Positions 11,148 to 22,899 of a DNA stretch of 64,000 nt are shown piece by piece. The DNA lies in the NCBI GenBank assembly GCA_963971405.1, contig OZ020490.1, positions 18,315,464 through 18,379,463 on the forward strand. Reading direction: 5' to 3'. Every line of letters begins with the position of its first letter. Positions within the stretch are counted from its first letter, which is position 1. The translations under genes and the position numbers were made by a program. The notes beneath the pieces are model-generated. The model ran no database searches. It was given only the letters and a program-made list of their open reading frames with translations, and had not been told where the DNA came from. The DNA comes from Psococerastis gibbosa. Lineage: Eukaryota; Arthropoda; Insecta; Psocodea; Psocidae.

Positions 11148-11521
11148 GGTGCCCATTCCACCGACCGACTAGGGCTATTTACAAAAACGGTGACGTGGTA
11201 GCAGACATTCAAGACTTTGGTGACCTTTCCACCGACCTCGCATTGCAGAATGCAAATGACATTGACGGAAATTAGAATTTTTCTTTTTATAGAAATCTAT
11301 TAAAATGTTTGTACTTAACATATCCCATGACGCCATTTTTTAATTTTAGTTTGTTTGAGATTTTACTGTATGATCATTGATCAATTTTAACTATGGCATA
11401 GAGGAAAATAAACATTTCCGTCCATTCTGCAATGCGAGGTCGGTGGAAACCCCGCCTTGAAAGTCTGCTACCACGTCACTGTTTTTGTAAATAGCCCTAG
11501 CCGGTCGGTGGAATGGGCGCC
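11148..11521. mobile_element. PIF/Harbinger-like MITE M1, 374 bp
   Basis: TTA target duplications lie at 11145-11147 and 11522-11524. Long inverted arms begin ggtgcccattccaccgaccg. Inside the arms lies a second inverted pair beginning near tcgcattgcagaatgcaaat, and then a core with catatcccatgacgccattt and gatcattgatcaattttaac. A 3-bp TTA/TAA target and GG-starting ends fit Tourist-type MITEs. The core is shared with M3, M4 and M5. Non-coding. Confidence 0.8.
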
Positions 11522-11524
11522 TTA

Positions 11525-13370
11525 ACAGATACGATTCCGCCTATTTGCTTAGTATTAAGGTATAAAACACGGACCGTCCTGGCAGACAGCTGACTATACT
11601 GTGAAAGTTGGAGTATCCTCCAGGCTAGAAAGCCCCTTTGAGTAAGTACGTTGTTAAGTTGTCCCATAAGTCATTAAGTTGCCCATTTAGGCTATTATGT
11701 TGTCCATTGTCAAAGTTATCGTACTATCGTATATCGTACTAAGCCTATAATTACCCCCACAGAAGTCCACTCAAAATACTCTTCACTTAAGAAGGTCTCC
11801 AATGACAGGCATTGAGTGTGACAAATTACTATTAGGTTTTTCCTCATTATGTCGCCTACCTGTACAGTCCTACAGATTATACTTGACGATTTTACTTTAT
11901 ACTTCCTTGTTGATTACTTGTTGTATAGTTTAACAGAAATACATATTTATTATTTATAACTTCACCTTCAGTTTTGCCAATTTTTATTATTTTCGCCAAT
12001 GAATCATTCAACAAGAGTGCTAAATTTCGTGTAAAAACAAAAATGCTGCTATAAAGAATTTAATTTTCTCTTGAGTATATATGTTGGGAGGCAATGGAAG
12101 GCATTGAATTCATGCTTTGATATCATCTTTTATTCTTTTAGCCTCTTCTGCCATCAAAATCAAAATGGCCTTTAACTTTTCATCGAACTAAATTACGCAA
12201 GAAACCTTACAGTTTCACTTTTCATTCCACAATAATTAAGAGACAATCGGAGGAAGGGAAAGCCTTAAAAGGGTAAAAATAAAAATATTAATCGCTGTCA
12301 AAAATATCAGGTCAAACAAATGACATTTTTCTGCGTATTTTGATATATGATAGGCTACGTACCTCTTTCTAATTATTGGATTTGATTAGTGAAAAAAAAA
12401 CAATTGATATGGTAGGCCTAGTCCCTAGGAAGGAGTTCAAAAACTGGTTAATTGGCGTTAGTGAAGGGCACATGTCAACGTATATTTCAATGCAAAGGAG
12501 CATTTCTGCTAATTTAAAGTGTTTTTTTGCTATATTTTATATATATATTGTATATATGTATTTACAATATCTATTATATACCTATATTGTAATGTTTATA
12601 TGTATTTAACTAAGACCCCATCACGCCATACCAAAAACTACAATATGTAGTGTAGCATTATATCGTAATATGGTATATAATACTGACATTTAACTAACTT
12701 AGGTTGAAGAGGCAAGCACCTCGTTATATAACCGAAATTTGGAAGGATTTAGAAAACTCTGGACTTGGCGGGATTTTTCTAGATCCTCTAATTTCGTTGA
12801 TATTTTTGACGGCGAGCCACGGCGATTGATATTTCCTGTGAAAATTGACGCGCAGTGAGGATACTACCATTGGCTTTTAACGGACTAAAGTTCAATTTAT
12901 TTATCATTGGGTTTGACAAGAAGCATGATTCCCTAAACGGTCGCAACACAAAACCCCTCGAAAATACAACATACCACTCATTTAAACTTCCCACCGTACG
13001 TTTTTGCTTACTTTTTTTTTGGGGGGGGGGGGGGAGAAAGCGGCTAATTTGAGAAAAGCCTCACGTTTTCGTAAACTTGAGGGCATTCTCTGCAGGTGGT
13101 GTTTTTCCCGGCGTTTCAACCCCTTCATTGCTGGCCATTGTAATCACGAAATGACCTTTGTTGTCGGCTACAAATTTAAATTGCCCAATTAGCTTCGTTT
13201 TTTCCTTACTTTTTTTTCGGCTCTGCTTGATGTCGTTGACAGGAGTCGTTGTAATTTGTCAACCGGTTATTACAAAGTTGAAGTTACAATTTGAAGGGGT
13301 TTTATGGATGTATTTATACCATATCTTATATTCTTTTATACCATTTTTGAAAAAATAAAATATTAATCGC
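11525..13370. other. No gene recognised
   Basis: Mostly AT-rich, with a 14-G run at 13021-13034. The block 13040-13190 is less repetitive and GC-balanced but has no frame I recognise. I see no splice-flanked exon. Confidence 0.35.
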
Positions 13371-13371
13371 A

Positions 13372-13645
13372 TACAAACAATTTAATGAATGTCCCGAATA
13401 ACCTTTTCAGTCGCCTTACTAAGTAACTTAATACTTGTCTTGAGTTACGACAGGTCTATGGACGCATAACTTGGAGTGCACTGCCCGACCAAGATAGGAT
13501 GACATTTGGAACACTTGTGAACTTCGAATAAAGTCAATAAACTGGGTGTTCCGCTAATGCAAGTTACGAATAAGCCAAGTGTTCCAAATGCCATTTATCG
13601 TGTTTGGGTAGTAGAGACTCGGATAAGTACTAGCACGCTACCACC
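13372..13645 (-). repeat. SINE-B copy split by a TA-flanked MITE
   Basis: The right part of the SINE (cttttcagtcgccttactaa, then ttgagttacgacagg) ends near 13478. Its tRNA-like head (tagagactcggataagtact, then gctaccaccgtgcc) resumes at about 13609. The gap holds the MITE at 13481-13611. The head then runs straight into the 51-bp minisatellite. Confidence 0.7.
13481..13611. mobile_element. TA-flanked MITE (family M), copy 1
   Basis: The ends ctgcccgaccaagataggat and (reverse complement of the right end) ctacccaaacacgataaatg match the inverted ends of the clean copy at 63165-63284. Both contain a gacatttggaacact / agtgttccaaatgcc inverted pair. The likely TA target is mutated on the left here. 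Confidence 0.65.
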
Positions 13646-14092
13646 GTGCCACCGAACACCTTGATCAGGCATTGTCTTTGAAAGCATTGTACCACCACGC
13701 CATCGAACATCTTGATCAGCCATTTTTCTTGAAAGCATGTTGCCACCATGCCACCGAATACCTTGATCAGGCATTGTCCCTGAAAGCATGCTACACCACA
13801 CCACCGAACACTTTGATCAGGCATTGTCCTTGAAAGCATGCTGCCACCATGCCACCGAACACCTTGATCAGGCATTGCCTTTGAAAGCGTGTTGCCACCT
13901 GCCACCGAACACCTTGATCAGGCATTGTCCTTGAAAGCGTGTTGCCACCATGCCACCGACACCTTGATCAGGCATTGTCCTTGAAAGCGTGTTGCCACCA
14001 TGTCACCGAACACCTTGATCAGGCATTGTCCTTGAAAGCATACTGCCACCATGCCACCGAACACCTTGATCAGGCATTGTCTTTGAAAATTC
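13640..14092. repeat. Minisatellite, nine units of 50-51 bp
   Basis: The marker ttgatcaggcattgt recurs at 13661, 13712, 13763, 13813, 13864, 13914, 13964, 14015 and 14066, a spacing of 50 or 51 bp. Each unit reads about cttgatcaggcattgtcctt, then gaaagcgtgttgccacca and tgccaccgaacac. The gccaccatgccaccgaac part matches the tRNA-like head of the neighbouring SINE-B, so the array probably grew from the SINE edge. Because 51 is a multiple of 3, minus-strand frames look like 17-residue protein repeats; the 50-bp units break them. Confidence 0.9.
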
Positions 14093-14099
14093 AAAAGTA

Positions 14100-15305
14100 G
14101 CTTAACGGAATTGAGCACTGAACGGTCCATTTTGTTATCTATCAACTGGATAACCCCCGCTGAACCCGAAACTAACATTGAAGAATACCCAAGAGAGAAG
14201 ATGTGGGTAATTGAGGGAGTGACTTCGCTACAGCGCGACCTTGCGGAAAGAACCGTAATTATCTCCCCAAAATTTCAATGGAACTGCCATAAGGGTCAAC
14301 GGAATGGGGTAACTACGGATAATAGGCCTGACCTATGTCCTTTGACCTTCAACAAAACTTTCCGATTATCGATCAGCTCAGTAATGGCTTTTATCGTTAG
14401 ATGAGCTTCGATTGATTGATGGGGGTGACACTTCCAATATAACTGATTTAAATAATGTAAATATTTACGTGTATGGAGCGTTGCACAAAACGAGATGACA
14501 GGAGGAGTGTTGTTGAGCAGGTGAAAGCTCATCAAGGGCTGTAGAGCCAGAAGAAGATTTATATGTATATAGCGCCAAGTGCCCAGCATAATTTCAGTCT
14601 ATGATGTCCGCCATACTTTTACAAAATCATCGATAACACTCTATGATATAGACATTAGAGGTTTCTACCATACACCTAAACAAAATTTCACAACTGAGAC
14701 TCGATGTTCGCATCATACGGATTGATAAAAACTTCACCAGGCGTTTAAAAAAAGACACATTTTTAAGTAGCACTTTTCTAAATTGTCATTTTTACGTGTT
14801 TAACCCTAAAATTAAGATTAAAAATAATCATCAATATAGACACGCTGGGTGGTGTAACTTTTTTTATGATAAGACTGGATATTTCCAATTGTCCTTTTTT
14901 CATTAAGAAAAAAAACTTTTAACAGAACATATGGCTAGACTAGGTACAGAAATATTCAATAGAGAAAGGGCCTAAAGCGATGCCACAGCATACAAAACGC
15001 GGTGGAGTCCCGATGTAAAGAAGTGGGGAATCAATTGTAGGGGAGGGGGTGAATTCTCCCTTCTACGTATTCAGCACGCATAGGTTATTAATTATGCATT
15101 TTCCATTATGAATGAGATGCTGGAAATAACGGAAAAGCTGGAAGGAGAAGAAAAGGGGCTGACTAATCGGCTGAAACTCCAGGGAGGTGCCCTGTCTTCA
15201 CTGCGAAAAAATCAGATATTTTAGGAAATTACTTGGAGAGTTAGGTTGACTTAAGTGACAGATTTCTTAACATTTGTTGTGTAGCCTACTTTCGATTAAA
15301 TTAAA
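14100..15305. other. No gene recognised
   Basis: Opposed small frames at 14111-14404 and 14296-14589 overlap each other and have no motif. The rest is AT-rich with no inverted ends detected. Confidence 0.35.
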
Positions 15306-15309
15306 TAAT

Positions 15310-15575
15310 GTCTTGTTACATAGCCGCAAAGATATGAATTATTAAAAATTCATAAAAATGTCAAGTTTTTTTACCAAAAGCTGTCCAGTTCCCCTACTGA
15401 GTTAGTACTATTCCATAAATCTGTATAGAGCACTTTATCGAGGTTTCCTGATAATATTTCGTGTGCGAAAATCTAAATTTCTCGCAATCTTGTATTTTTT
15501 TATAAATTTTTCATCCAACCACTTTCATATCTTTGAAACTATGGAACGAGAAATTAATTAATTTTATCAAATATA
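15310..15575. mobile_element. MITE family D, copy 2
   Basis: The left end catagccgcaaagatatgaa, then aaaattcataaaaatg, pairs with the right end, whose reverse complement is ctcgttccatagtttcaaag followed by atatgaaag. Related to 5938-6215. Non-coding. Confidence 0.5.
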
Positions 15576-15844
15576 CATGACCATTTCTTGTTTACTAAAT
15601 ATTTTGAAATCTGTCCCTAAACGACTGGTTGCATGTACAATATGCTGAACTGTATATACAGTATATACAAAGAAATATGCGAAAAAACGGCAATATCATA
15701 ATATTTTGCCCATGGTATATTGTATTCCCATTACACCACCGCTTGAAAAGTAGCACTAAACGGCCCCACCATGCATTTGTTGATAGTGGTGCCGTCCAGT
15801 ATTCCATATCGATACTTTACAAACAATTGTGGGAATAGCCCAAG

Positions 15845-16035
15845 TGACCTAAGTCCTGTTACAATGCGTTGGTAAGCATCAGCTCGTCCATTAATCCTAG
15901 TAGTCGGTGCAGGTTGACATGAAGGACGTATACCAGTTTACCAATGACCAAAAATTCATACGGAAACAATATAAATAATTACCGAAATCCATGGGGTCGT
16001 TGGCGTTTGACAAGAGACCAATGGGCCACTATAAG
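15845..16035 (+). repeat. Repeat-C copy, plus orientation
   Basis: The order of blocks is cctgttacaatgcgttggta, gtaggttgacat-like text, cgtataccagtttaccaatg, ggaaacaatataaataatt, ccatggggtcgttggcgttt and gaccaatgggccactataag. It matches the copy at 30929-31825 without the LINE insertion, so it serves as the empty reference for that insertion site. Confidence 0.7.
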
Positions 16036-16112
16036 AATTCCTTCAGGATAATGAAAGGCCCGTTGCAACATGCAACATATGAAATGCCAAAATATTTTTT
16101 TAAAATAAACAT

Positions 16113-16506
16113 TTAAGAGGACATGCTACGTAGAAAATTAGTACCCCAAAATTTGTTGCTTTTATTGACTTTTTATTTTTTAATTAATTAACGAAGCAAG
16201 TTATTAAAGGTTTGGCTCATTTAAGTTGTAGAAGACTTCTTGATGCATCATATAATAGAAAATATTAAATTTATGGTACCTTAGTTCTTTCATAAAAACC
16301 ATTGGGGACTAAAATTTTGCGTAAACTAAAATTTTTGTACAAACTACAAACCTGAAAAGTAGAAATACCGGATAACATGATGCATGATGTGGTCTTCTAC
16401 AGCTTGAATGAGAATTTTTTTTAATAACTTGCTGAGTTAAAGAAACAAAAAAATGAAAAGTATTTAATTTTGAGGTGCCAGTTTTCTACGTAACATATCC
16501 TGTTAA
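16113..16506. mobile_element. TTAA-flanked palindromic MITE (family T), 394 bp
   Basis: TTAA is at 16113-16116 and 16503-16506. The ends are gaggacatgctacgtagaaa and its near complement ctacgtaacatatcctg. Inner blocks ggctcatttaagttgtagaa and ttctacagcttgaatgagaa are inverted copies, so nearly the whole element can fold back. Its length matches T copies at 55922 and 57538, though the outer arms differ in sequence. Confidence 0.65.
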
Positions 16507-17514
16507 GTTATATAACAGCAAGATTTCTATTAAAATTTTTTTTTTTAAATATACAGTAACTCAAAATGCGAAAGAAAACTGAAAGGCGCGGGTCAAAAGA
16601 GGTTTTCTCTTGTTTACATTAATACGGGATGACACAAACACTCAAGTGTACAAAGAGAATGTCTATTTATGGACGCAGCTCCCGTCTCTACCTATTCGTA
16701 AGGAAGAAAGCCTTCTGATTAACTGGGGGGCTTTTACTATAGGTAAAACATTTGAAACCGGTGGAAAGGGGAGGGGGAGGGACTCGGAGCAGATGCTCGC
16801 CTTCTAGTCATTAGTGTTGTAAATGGGACTTGGAATTGGAGGCGCAAAGTTTGATCTCTTTGCTTTGTTTATATGATCATCATAACGGGGCGGAAAAGTT
16901 TTGAATTGTTTCGTAATGAAAAGCCCAAAACGGCTCTTTATCTTTTGTATTGGGTCGAGCAGTCAGCTGTAAAACACTCCGGATTAACCCTTGTGGGGGC
17001 CCTGAGGCCTACCCAACGTGGGAGCCCCCCTAGCTACAATTTTTCATTAAAAAGAGAAACTCGTAGTTGGCTGCCTGATTGTAGGGCTTATTGGTTACTG
17101 GTAAGTTGACTATCCATCCAGCTTTACTTTGAATTAATTTTTTAATGCCAATATAACAGCACAAAAACATAAAATTAGTGCCACTTTTCCCCACCAATTT
17201 CACATTTTTAAAGTTTTAATTTTATTAATTTTTTTTTACAAATTTTCGATGAAATGTTTTTTTTTGCTTGCGTATATTGTCGAGGCCCATTTTAACGGTT
17301 TATGTGTGGGGGCACTGAGACCTAGGCCTCATGGTTAATTCGGTACTGAAAACACTCTGAAATATTAATTTGATAGCAAAAAGAAATGGATTTCCACAGT
17401 ACCGAACCATTTTTATTTCTATGATTTATTTATGTCTTAACGGGCTTTTTATGGATGAAGGTATACTTGTATAATTTTGAAGCAAGAAAACTACAGATCT
17501 TTTTTAACGTTTCC

Positions 17515-17618
17515 GCATGTTATTTCGCCATTGGCAAATTGGTATGCGTTCTCAAAGTCAACCTACACCATCCATAAGTGACAATGAACAAGCTGAGATA
17601 TGTTTGCCATTAAGGGTT
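17515..17618 (-). repeat. Repeat-C fragment
   Basis: Contains cgccattggcaaattggtat, then gtcaacctacaccatc and aacaagctgagatatgtttg, matching the middle of the minus-orientation repeat at 47025-47236. Both ends are missing. Confidence 0.6.
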
Positions 17619-18057
17619 TTCCGAACGTCGGTGTTATCGATCGAGTTACCTACTTAGTTACCCAATTATATAAAAAATAAAAATTAAAAATTAAATATTG
17701 CATGTAAGGTAATTAATTTTCCCTTAATTTAGAAGGAAACTATCAAAAATTGTCATCAGAATCCTCTTATCTCTAGCACTTGTAATACCCCATTGATGGT
17801 AGTGATGACCACATACTGTGCATCGAAATCTAGAGTAATATTTACAATAAAGGAAGTAGGTTTATTCATTGTACTACGATCGATTTTTCCTGTAAAATCG
17901 GGTTTTAATCTAAACGGTCAGAGGGGAGGCCGATTGTCTCTTAATTTTACAGTTATTTTATTACATTTACCGAAGTATTTCTTTTAATTTTTCATTCACG
18001 ACTGTTCGAAGTCATAACGATAGTGCACCTCCCGTTCACAGGCGCAATGTACAGCAG

Positions 18058-18745
18058 CAGTGGCGGCTCGTCCATAAGGGCACTGGGGCTACAGCCCTCC
18101 CATAATTTTACAGGCAAACAAAGCAATTTCCTTTTAATAATAATAATAATAATAATAAAATAATATACTATTCTGAAGAAAAATGCAACTGCTACAATTC
18201 GGCTATGCTATGTGCGTGCTCTGGGCAACTTGGGGCAATTTTCAATTTAGCCCCGGGTCGCCATGGCAACCGAGTCAGGCAAAAGTTAAGAAGATCGTTC
18301 GCACCATTGAAAAGGTGTTCACAACTTCTCTCTTATTGACCTTGCAATGCTATTCATGCCACATGCATTTTTACATGGGCAGCGGGGCAGCGCCCCAAAA
18401 ATGACTTTAAATGTTTCGTATTGATAATGTTGAATATTGGTATTTTTTTAAAATCATAATTATAAGAGTTATTTTTGAGAAGAGTTTCACTATTTTGTCA
18501 TGACTGATGATTATTATAAAATTTTTCAAAGAAGAATTTTCGACTAGGGAAGTCAGGTTCTGCCCAACGGGCAGGCAGGGTAATGTAAACAAATATTACA
18601 AAAATGTAAACAGCGAGTGATAGACTTGTTTGCCACATCGAAATGCCGAAGAATCTATTTGATATTCAAGTAGTGGTAAGTTATATGCTATTACTTTATT
18701 ACAATTCGTTGCCCCACCATTTTGATACACCACGAGCCGCCACTG
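18058..18745. mobile_element. hAT-3 non-autonomous element, 688 bp
   Basis: The ends are cagtggcggctcgtccataa and its inverse, caccacgagccgccactg. A perfect 8-bp target duplication, tacagcag, flanks it at 18050-18057 and 18746-18753. The 8-bp duplication and CA-start ends support hAT. The interior has a (taa)n run at 18136-18160 and no transposase frame. Confidence 0.87.
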
Positions 18746-18784
18746 TACAGCAGTTACCCTACTATTTATCGTAATCTATTTGCT

Positions 18785-18935
18785 CCTTAGATCTTGCCTC
18801 CTCCGGACAGAGGCAGATCCAACAAGTGGACTGCTTTTACGTTTTCCTCCCTTTTGTCCCTAGGTGAGGACACTGATACGGCAAGTTCTTTTCTAATTTG
18901 TGCTTCGGCTGCAGTTTCTCCAAAAATTCTGATTC
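18785..18935 (+). repeat. RTE-like retrotransposon segment (family R), partial
   Basis: The string ttttgtccctaggtgaggac, then actgatacggcaagtt and gtgcttcggctgcagtttct, matches the fuller copy at 48225-48625. No coding frame survives. Confidence 0.5.
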
Positions 18936-19051
18936 ATTGATGGCATATACAAGAAGTGAAATATCCAGCTATTCTCGTCTCTTACGTTATAACATAACTA
19001 ATTTCCTATATGTTTGTGTACAAATTCGCCTGTCGATTGTTACATACGTAC

Positions 19052-19214
19052 CGAAGGATGTGGTTCACCCGGCTTGCCCGCGCCCGGCTTGCTCCCCTGC
19101 CCAATGGGCGGGGTCCTAGTTTCTGAAGGCATAGGTGCGCTGGTACCAGCCGCGCCTGCCCCGCCAGCGCTCGTGTTTCCCGGAGACTTGGCTCCGCTGG
19201 GCGCCCCTGTAGTT
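19052..19214 (-). CDS. Syt7: Synaptotagmin-7-like gene, linker exon
   Basis: This is a GC-rich island in AT-rich surroundings. On the minus strand it has a branch-point-like gctaac, a pyrimidine tract, tttttag acceptor and gtacgt donor. The frame that stays open reads TGAPSGAKSPGNTSAGGAGA and later GQGSKPGAGKPGEPHPS, a Gly/Pro/Ser-rich disordered segment. It begins with one base that completes a split codon (phase 2) and ends in phase 0, exactly what the C2A exon at 3993-4133 needs. Synaptotagmin-7 has a spliced linker of variable length between its membrane anchor and C2A, which fits. A second open frame exists, but it would put C2A out of frame. Linkage to C2A is inferred. Confidence 0.7.
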
Positions 19215-19336
19215 CTAAAAATAAAGAAATTTTCGTTAGCGAAGCAATGGTAAAAGGAGGCACGGAAAAAGAAGGACAGCTACTCAAAAATAAATTGAGA
19301 AATTAGCTTTTAACTAAGCCTGGAACCCTCCTTACT

Positions 19337-19612
19337 TCAACGGTGCCCTGTCCCTCCCACGGGGTCGGCGGCACGGATTTTCCATTTCCAGGTGTTCCAA
19401 TCTTCTGGCAACAAACAAAAGCTCTTGAGGTTTTCCTCACTTTCTAGGGACATCCTTGGTCGTTCTAGTAGTCTACCGCTCACACGTTTTAGCAGGTGTT
19501 CACCATCTCTCCTATTCGTGTGGCCCCTCCTTGCTAACCTCCCTGACTTATTCGGTGAGGTGATTTTAAGGGGCTGCCTGCATCTCCGCTTGAATACCTT
19601 CATTTTCGTTTC
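19337..19612 (-). pseudogene. LINE ORF C-terminal relic, RTE-like
   Basis: The minus-strand frame has MKVFKRRCRQPLKI near its start and ends LLPEDWNTWKWKIRAADPVG. The closing D-W-x-x-W-x-x-x-I-x-x-A-D-P is the pattern seen at the extreme C-terminus of RTE-like LINE reverse transcriptase proteins. The stretch of 88 codons is open, but the reverse transcriptase domain is absent, so it is a 5'-truncated copy. Family assignment is from pattern memory only. Confidence 0.5.
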
Positions 19613-19644
19613 TCCTATCCGTTAGATTACAAATTATACATTAT

Positions 19645-20674
19645 TGCTTTCCAATTTATACGTAGTATAAGGAAAGCTTTGTGATGATCGAAATTTCCGA
19701 TTCCGAGATTTCAACGGAATTACAAGTTTTGAGGTACCAGGAACCCCAAAAAAGTGGTTTTTACGAAATGTCTGTCCGTCTGTCTGTGCATCGATTTCCG
19801 GGCAAACTACTCGGTCGATTTGGATGAAATTTTGCATGTAGGTTTAAAAAAATCATACCTCGGATTATTTTTTTTTTATTTTGGGCCAATTCAATTTGGG
19901 GGCGTTTTATTCTCAAAAAAGTCCAAAAACATTATTTTTCAAAAACGGCTCCAACGCTTTCTTTTCAATTCTCATATATTGTAGTCGTTAATAATGTTGA
20001 CAAAATGCGATTTTGATGAAATTCGGCATGTAGGTTCACAAAAATCATACCTCTGAACAATTTTTTTTATTTTGGGCTAACTCAATTCGGGGGGGTTTTA
20101 TTTTCAAAAAACTTAAAAAAAAACGTCTAAAAAAAATATTTCTCAAAAACGGCTCCAACGATTTCTTTTAAATTCACATATATTGTAGTTGTTGTTAATG
20201 CTAATAAAATGCGGGGGTCGCTTGCCCCTTGGTAGTTTGCTTCTGGGGGTAAAAAAATAAAAATAAATAATTTTTAATGAAAAATGACTAAAAAATATTT
20301 TTTCTGCGAAACCTTTCTATCGATGATTTCTACTTTCAGGCATGTTTTAGGTGTTAAATTGATTAAAGAAACCGGATAAGTTGCTTTCCTAAAAAAATAT
20401 TTGGTTTTGCACAAAAAAATATTATTTGAAAAAATGGTAGAAAATTCACGCTCAAATGCATTGCGTGCCCTGCCATTATTGCTGCGTGGTAATTAATGAG
20501 TTTGTCTGGCTTATCTAGCATTTATCTCACTTCCAATGACGTCAGGTGGACAACCCCCCGAGATATCGGAAATTTAACCACTGGAAAACTATTTACCATG
20601 AAATTACTCATTTTCTCTATCTACTAATGTTGATAAATTGAAAAGCATGTTCGAGTAAACTCGGACCGGTTCTT
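19645..20674 (+). mobile_element. Element Z, copy 1 (longest)
   Basis: It begins gctttccaatttatacgtag and ends ataaattgaaaagcatgttc followed by gagtaaactcggaccggttc. The first 14 bases recur inverted near the other end. Landmarks are gatttcaacgga, cgggcaaactactcggtcga and aacggctccaacg. A block of about 192 bp is duplicated in tandem (gatgaaat at 19823 and 20015). Other copies are 21365-21573, 33303-34267, 36214-36671 and 49829-50586. Non-coding; the superfamily is not certain. Confidence 0.75.
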
Positions 20675-20689
20675 GTAGGCAGTAGCGCA

Positions 20690-21360
20690 ACATTTGCATC
20701 TTCGCTATCTCAAGCTATAATCCAAGGGAAGACAAAAGGACTGGGGGCTTCCGGCAGAAGAATATCCCAGTTTAAAAACCTGTGGCAGTGGTTTTCCCTT
20801 TTCAGAGCAGTTGTCGTCTAGGTCCAAATTATACCGCGATGATTGCCAATCATAGCTATACGAGACAAACAAGGAATAAGGGCACGCTAAGTGAGTAAGT
20901 AAGTAACAGTCTTATATATATTATAGAAACTTTATAGAAAATGAAATAAAGTTGGTGACAGCAGCAGACTAAACTGAATCAATACCGCACCACATTCAGG
21001 TAGATTTGAAAACTTGGTTATGATAATCAGGACCAGAAGTATTTGAGATTTCATCGAATCCAAGTTTTCAACACCCTACATTCCCACAGCCCTCGATTTA
21101 GATCGGATAAACCCTTTCACACTTCAATTTTTGGTTTCTTTCGCACACCAGAGACTGTAGGTTAGATGTATTGAGGATTCGAATTGTAGATTTTTTGCTT
21201 TGGCTTATCTACGCTTCATAACTCATAGTTTTTTTTTTTTAATCCGCATAGACAATTTATGAAAATAATTTATTATCATACTCATTTTTCTCAATCTCGA
21301 AACTGATTACAAAAGTTACACGCTAGTGTGCGGCAAAATATTTATTAAGCTAAATTAAAA
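20690..21360. other. No gene recognised
   Basis: Unique-looking AT-rich DNA between two element Z copies, with a gtaagtaagtaag run near 20890. No frame or repeat end is supported. Confidence 0.35.
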
Positions 21361-21364
21361 AAAT

Positions 21365-21573
21365 TATCCCAAGACATGGATTTTGTGAACCCACTTGCCC
21401 AATTTCATCAAAATTCACTGGTTAGTTTGCCCACAATTTGACGAACTGACAGACAGTCATTTTGTAAAAACCACATCTTTGGATTCCTGGTACCTCAAAA
21501 CGTCTAAATCCACTGAAATCACGAAATCGAAAATCGAAAGCTTTCCTTATACCTACTTATAAATAGGAAAGCA
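21365..21573 (-). mobile_element. Element Z, truncated copy
   Basis: Contains tgaaatcacgaaatcgaaaa, then tcgaaagctttccttatacc and ataggaaagcaac, the outer part of element Z inverted, with the tttgcccacaatttgacgaa block. It is more diverged than the other copies. Confidence 0.6.
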
Positions 21574-22001
21574 ACAAAATCCTCACCAAGTTGGAAAAGT
21601 TTTGGAAATTGTATCTTCTGTAATAGCCCAATAGCATATCTAAAAATTGTACCCATTAACGAGGCTTAGAAAATACTTCAACGGGATTATTAACATCACC
21701 CATTATTATAGCTAATTAGAAGACAGTTTTAAATTTCTCAATAATTTTAATATCTTTACGCCAAGTGAAACTTTTTGATAGATGTTCTTTCTCTCGCTAA
21801 ACGAGAAAAAATTGCTCGCAAAATTTATGGCGTAAAATTACTTTCCCGTACTAATTATAACGGACGATATAGTCGCAGGAAAATTATTATGCGTGGTAAA
21901 ATGGTCGATATAAACACCAGAACGATTCTGAGTCATAGGGAAACCAGATTTCTTAACATTCAAAATTATGTAATAGCATTAGTTAATTTATTACTTTGTT
22001 A

Positions 22002-22171
22002 GGCGGCTATTCCATCTGTCAATAATCCGTTATTTGTGCATCAATAATAAGTCTCTACCTTATTATAACTTAATTTATAATAGGTAAGTTATGCATCTCC
22101 ATAATAGTCTCCTTAAAACAAACATCTCATGATGCAAAAATGACGGATTATTGACAGATGGAATAGCCGGC
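22002..22171. mobile_element. PIF/Harbinger-like MITE M2, 170 bp
   Basis: The ends ggcggctattccatctgtca and (inverted) gccggctattccatctgtca give an inverted repeat of about 28 bp that continues through ataatccgt. The flanking trinucleotides are tta and gta, a duplication with one mismatch. The ATTCCA end motif is shared with M1 and M3-M6, but the core is different. Confidence 0.7.
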
Positions 22172-22465
22172 GTAACAAAAAAAACGGTCAAGTCACATTC
22201 CAAAGCCGCAACGATATGAAAATAGTCTAATGGAAAATTCATAAAAAGACAATGTTTCTTATATATATGACAAGTTACTTGACTGATTTATCACTATTTT
22301 ATTCAGCCTAAAAATGCGCTTTATCGTGTTTTTTATAATAATAATAAACACCTAATAAACTATTGGCTTCATGAAAAAAGAACAGATCTAGAAAACTAAT
22401 AATTAATTAATAATTAATTGTTATGTAATGTAATATGTAATGTTTTTTTGTTTTGTAATTGTTAT

Positions 22466-22582
22466 GAGGGCCACGACGCAAGTCCCCTTCACAGGGTGCA
22501 CTTAGTGTGGCCCTTGGACATCTATGAATTGTATTGCGTTTTTCTTGATTAATAAATAATAAATAGTAATAGTAATAGTAAC
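22466..22582 (+). repeat. LINE 3' end with (taa/tag)n tail
   Basis: The string gggccacgacgcaagtcccc, then cagggtgcacttagtgtggc and ggacatctatgaattgtatt, leads into an aataaataataaatagtaat tail. This organisation, a short 3' UTR plus a simple-repeat tail, is typical of 5'-truncated CR1/RTE-type LINEs. No coding part remains. Confidence 0.5.
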
Positions 22583-22899
22583 TATTCCGCGTAGAACAAT
22601 GAAAAGATAGAGCAATCAACATTTCAATAAACATAAATTACAAAACTTATTTTTTATTAATCTCTCTTCTAACACATACACCTTTACATACGTAACACAC
22701 ACCTGCATCCATATCCATATCAAATCTGAACTAAATTGAAACACTGCACCGGCTGCGGCCCTAGCACGTCGAAACAGTTGGGCTGGTTAATTCCTTAATA
22801 AAAAAATAAATGTTTAACATAATTTAATTTTAGCTTATTTAAATTTTATAATTTTAGATTTTATCATAAGTGATACAATTTATCATTTCATGCACACTT

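Larger units (their letters stand above)
4134..19051 (-). other. Putative synaptotagmin intron, about 14.9 kb
   Basis: This lies between the linker exon (donor gtacgt at 19046-19051) and the C2A exon (acceptor tttcag at 4134-4139). It is filled with SINEs, MITEs and retrotransposon tails listed separately. That it is one intron is inferred from matching phases (0 to 0), strand and domain order. A small alternative exon inside it cannot be excluded. Confidence 0.6.

Noticed and set aside
13595..14178. Protein with 17-residue repeats on the minus strand
   Set aside because: It is the translation of a 51-bp minisatellite. The 50-bp units shift the frame and there is no supporting gene structure.
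19006..19287. Alternative 93-codon minus frame over the linker exon
   Set aside because: It runs through both splice sites and would put the C2A exon out of frame.
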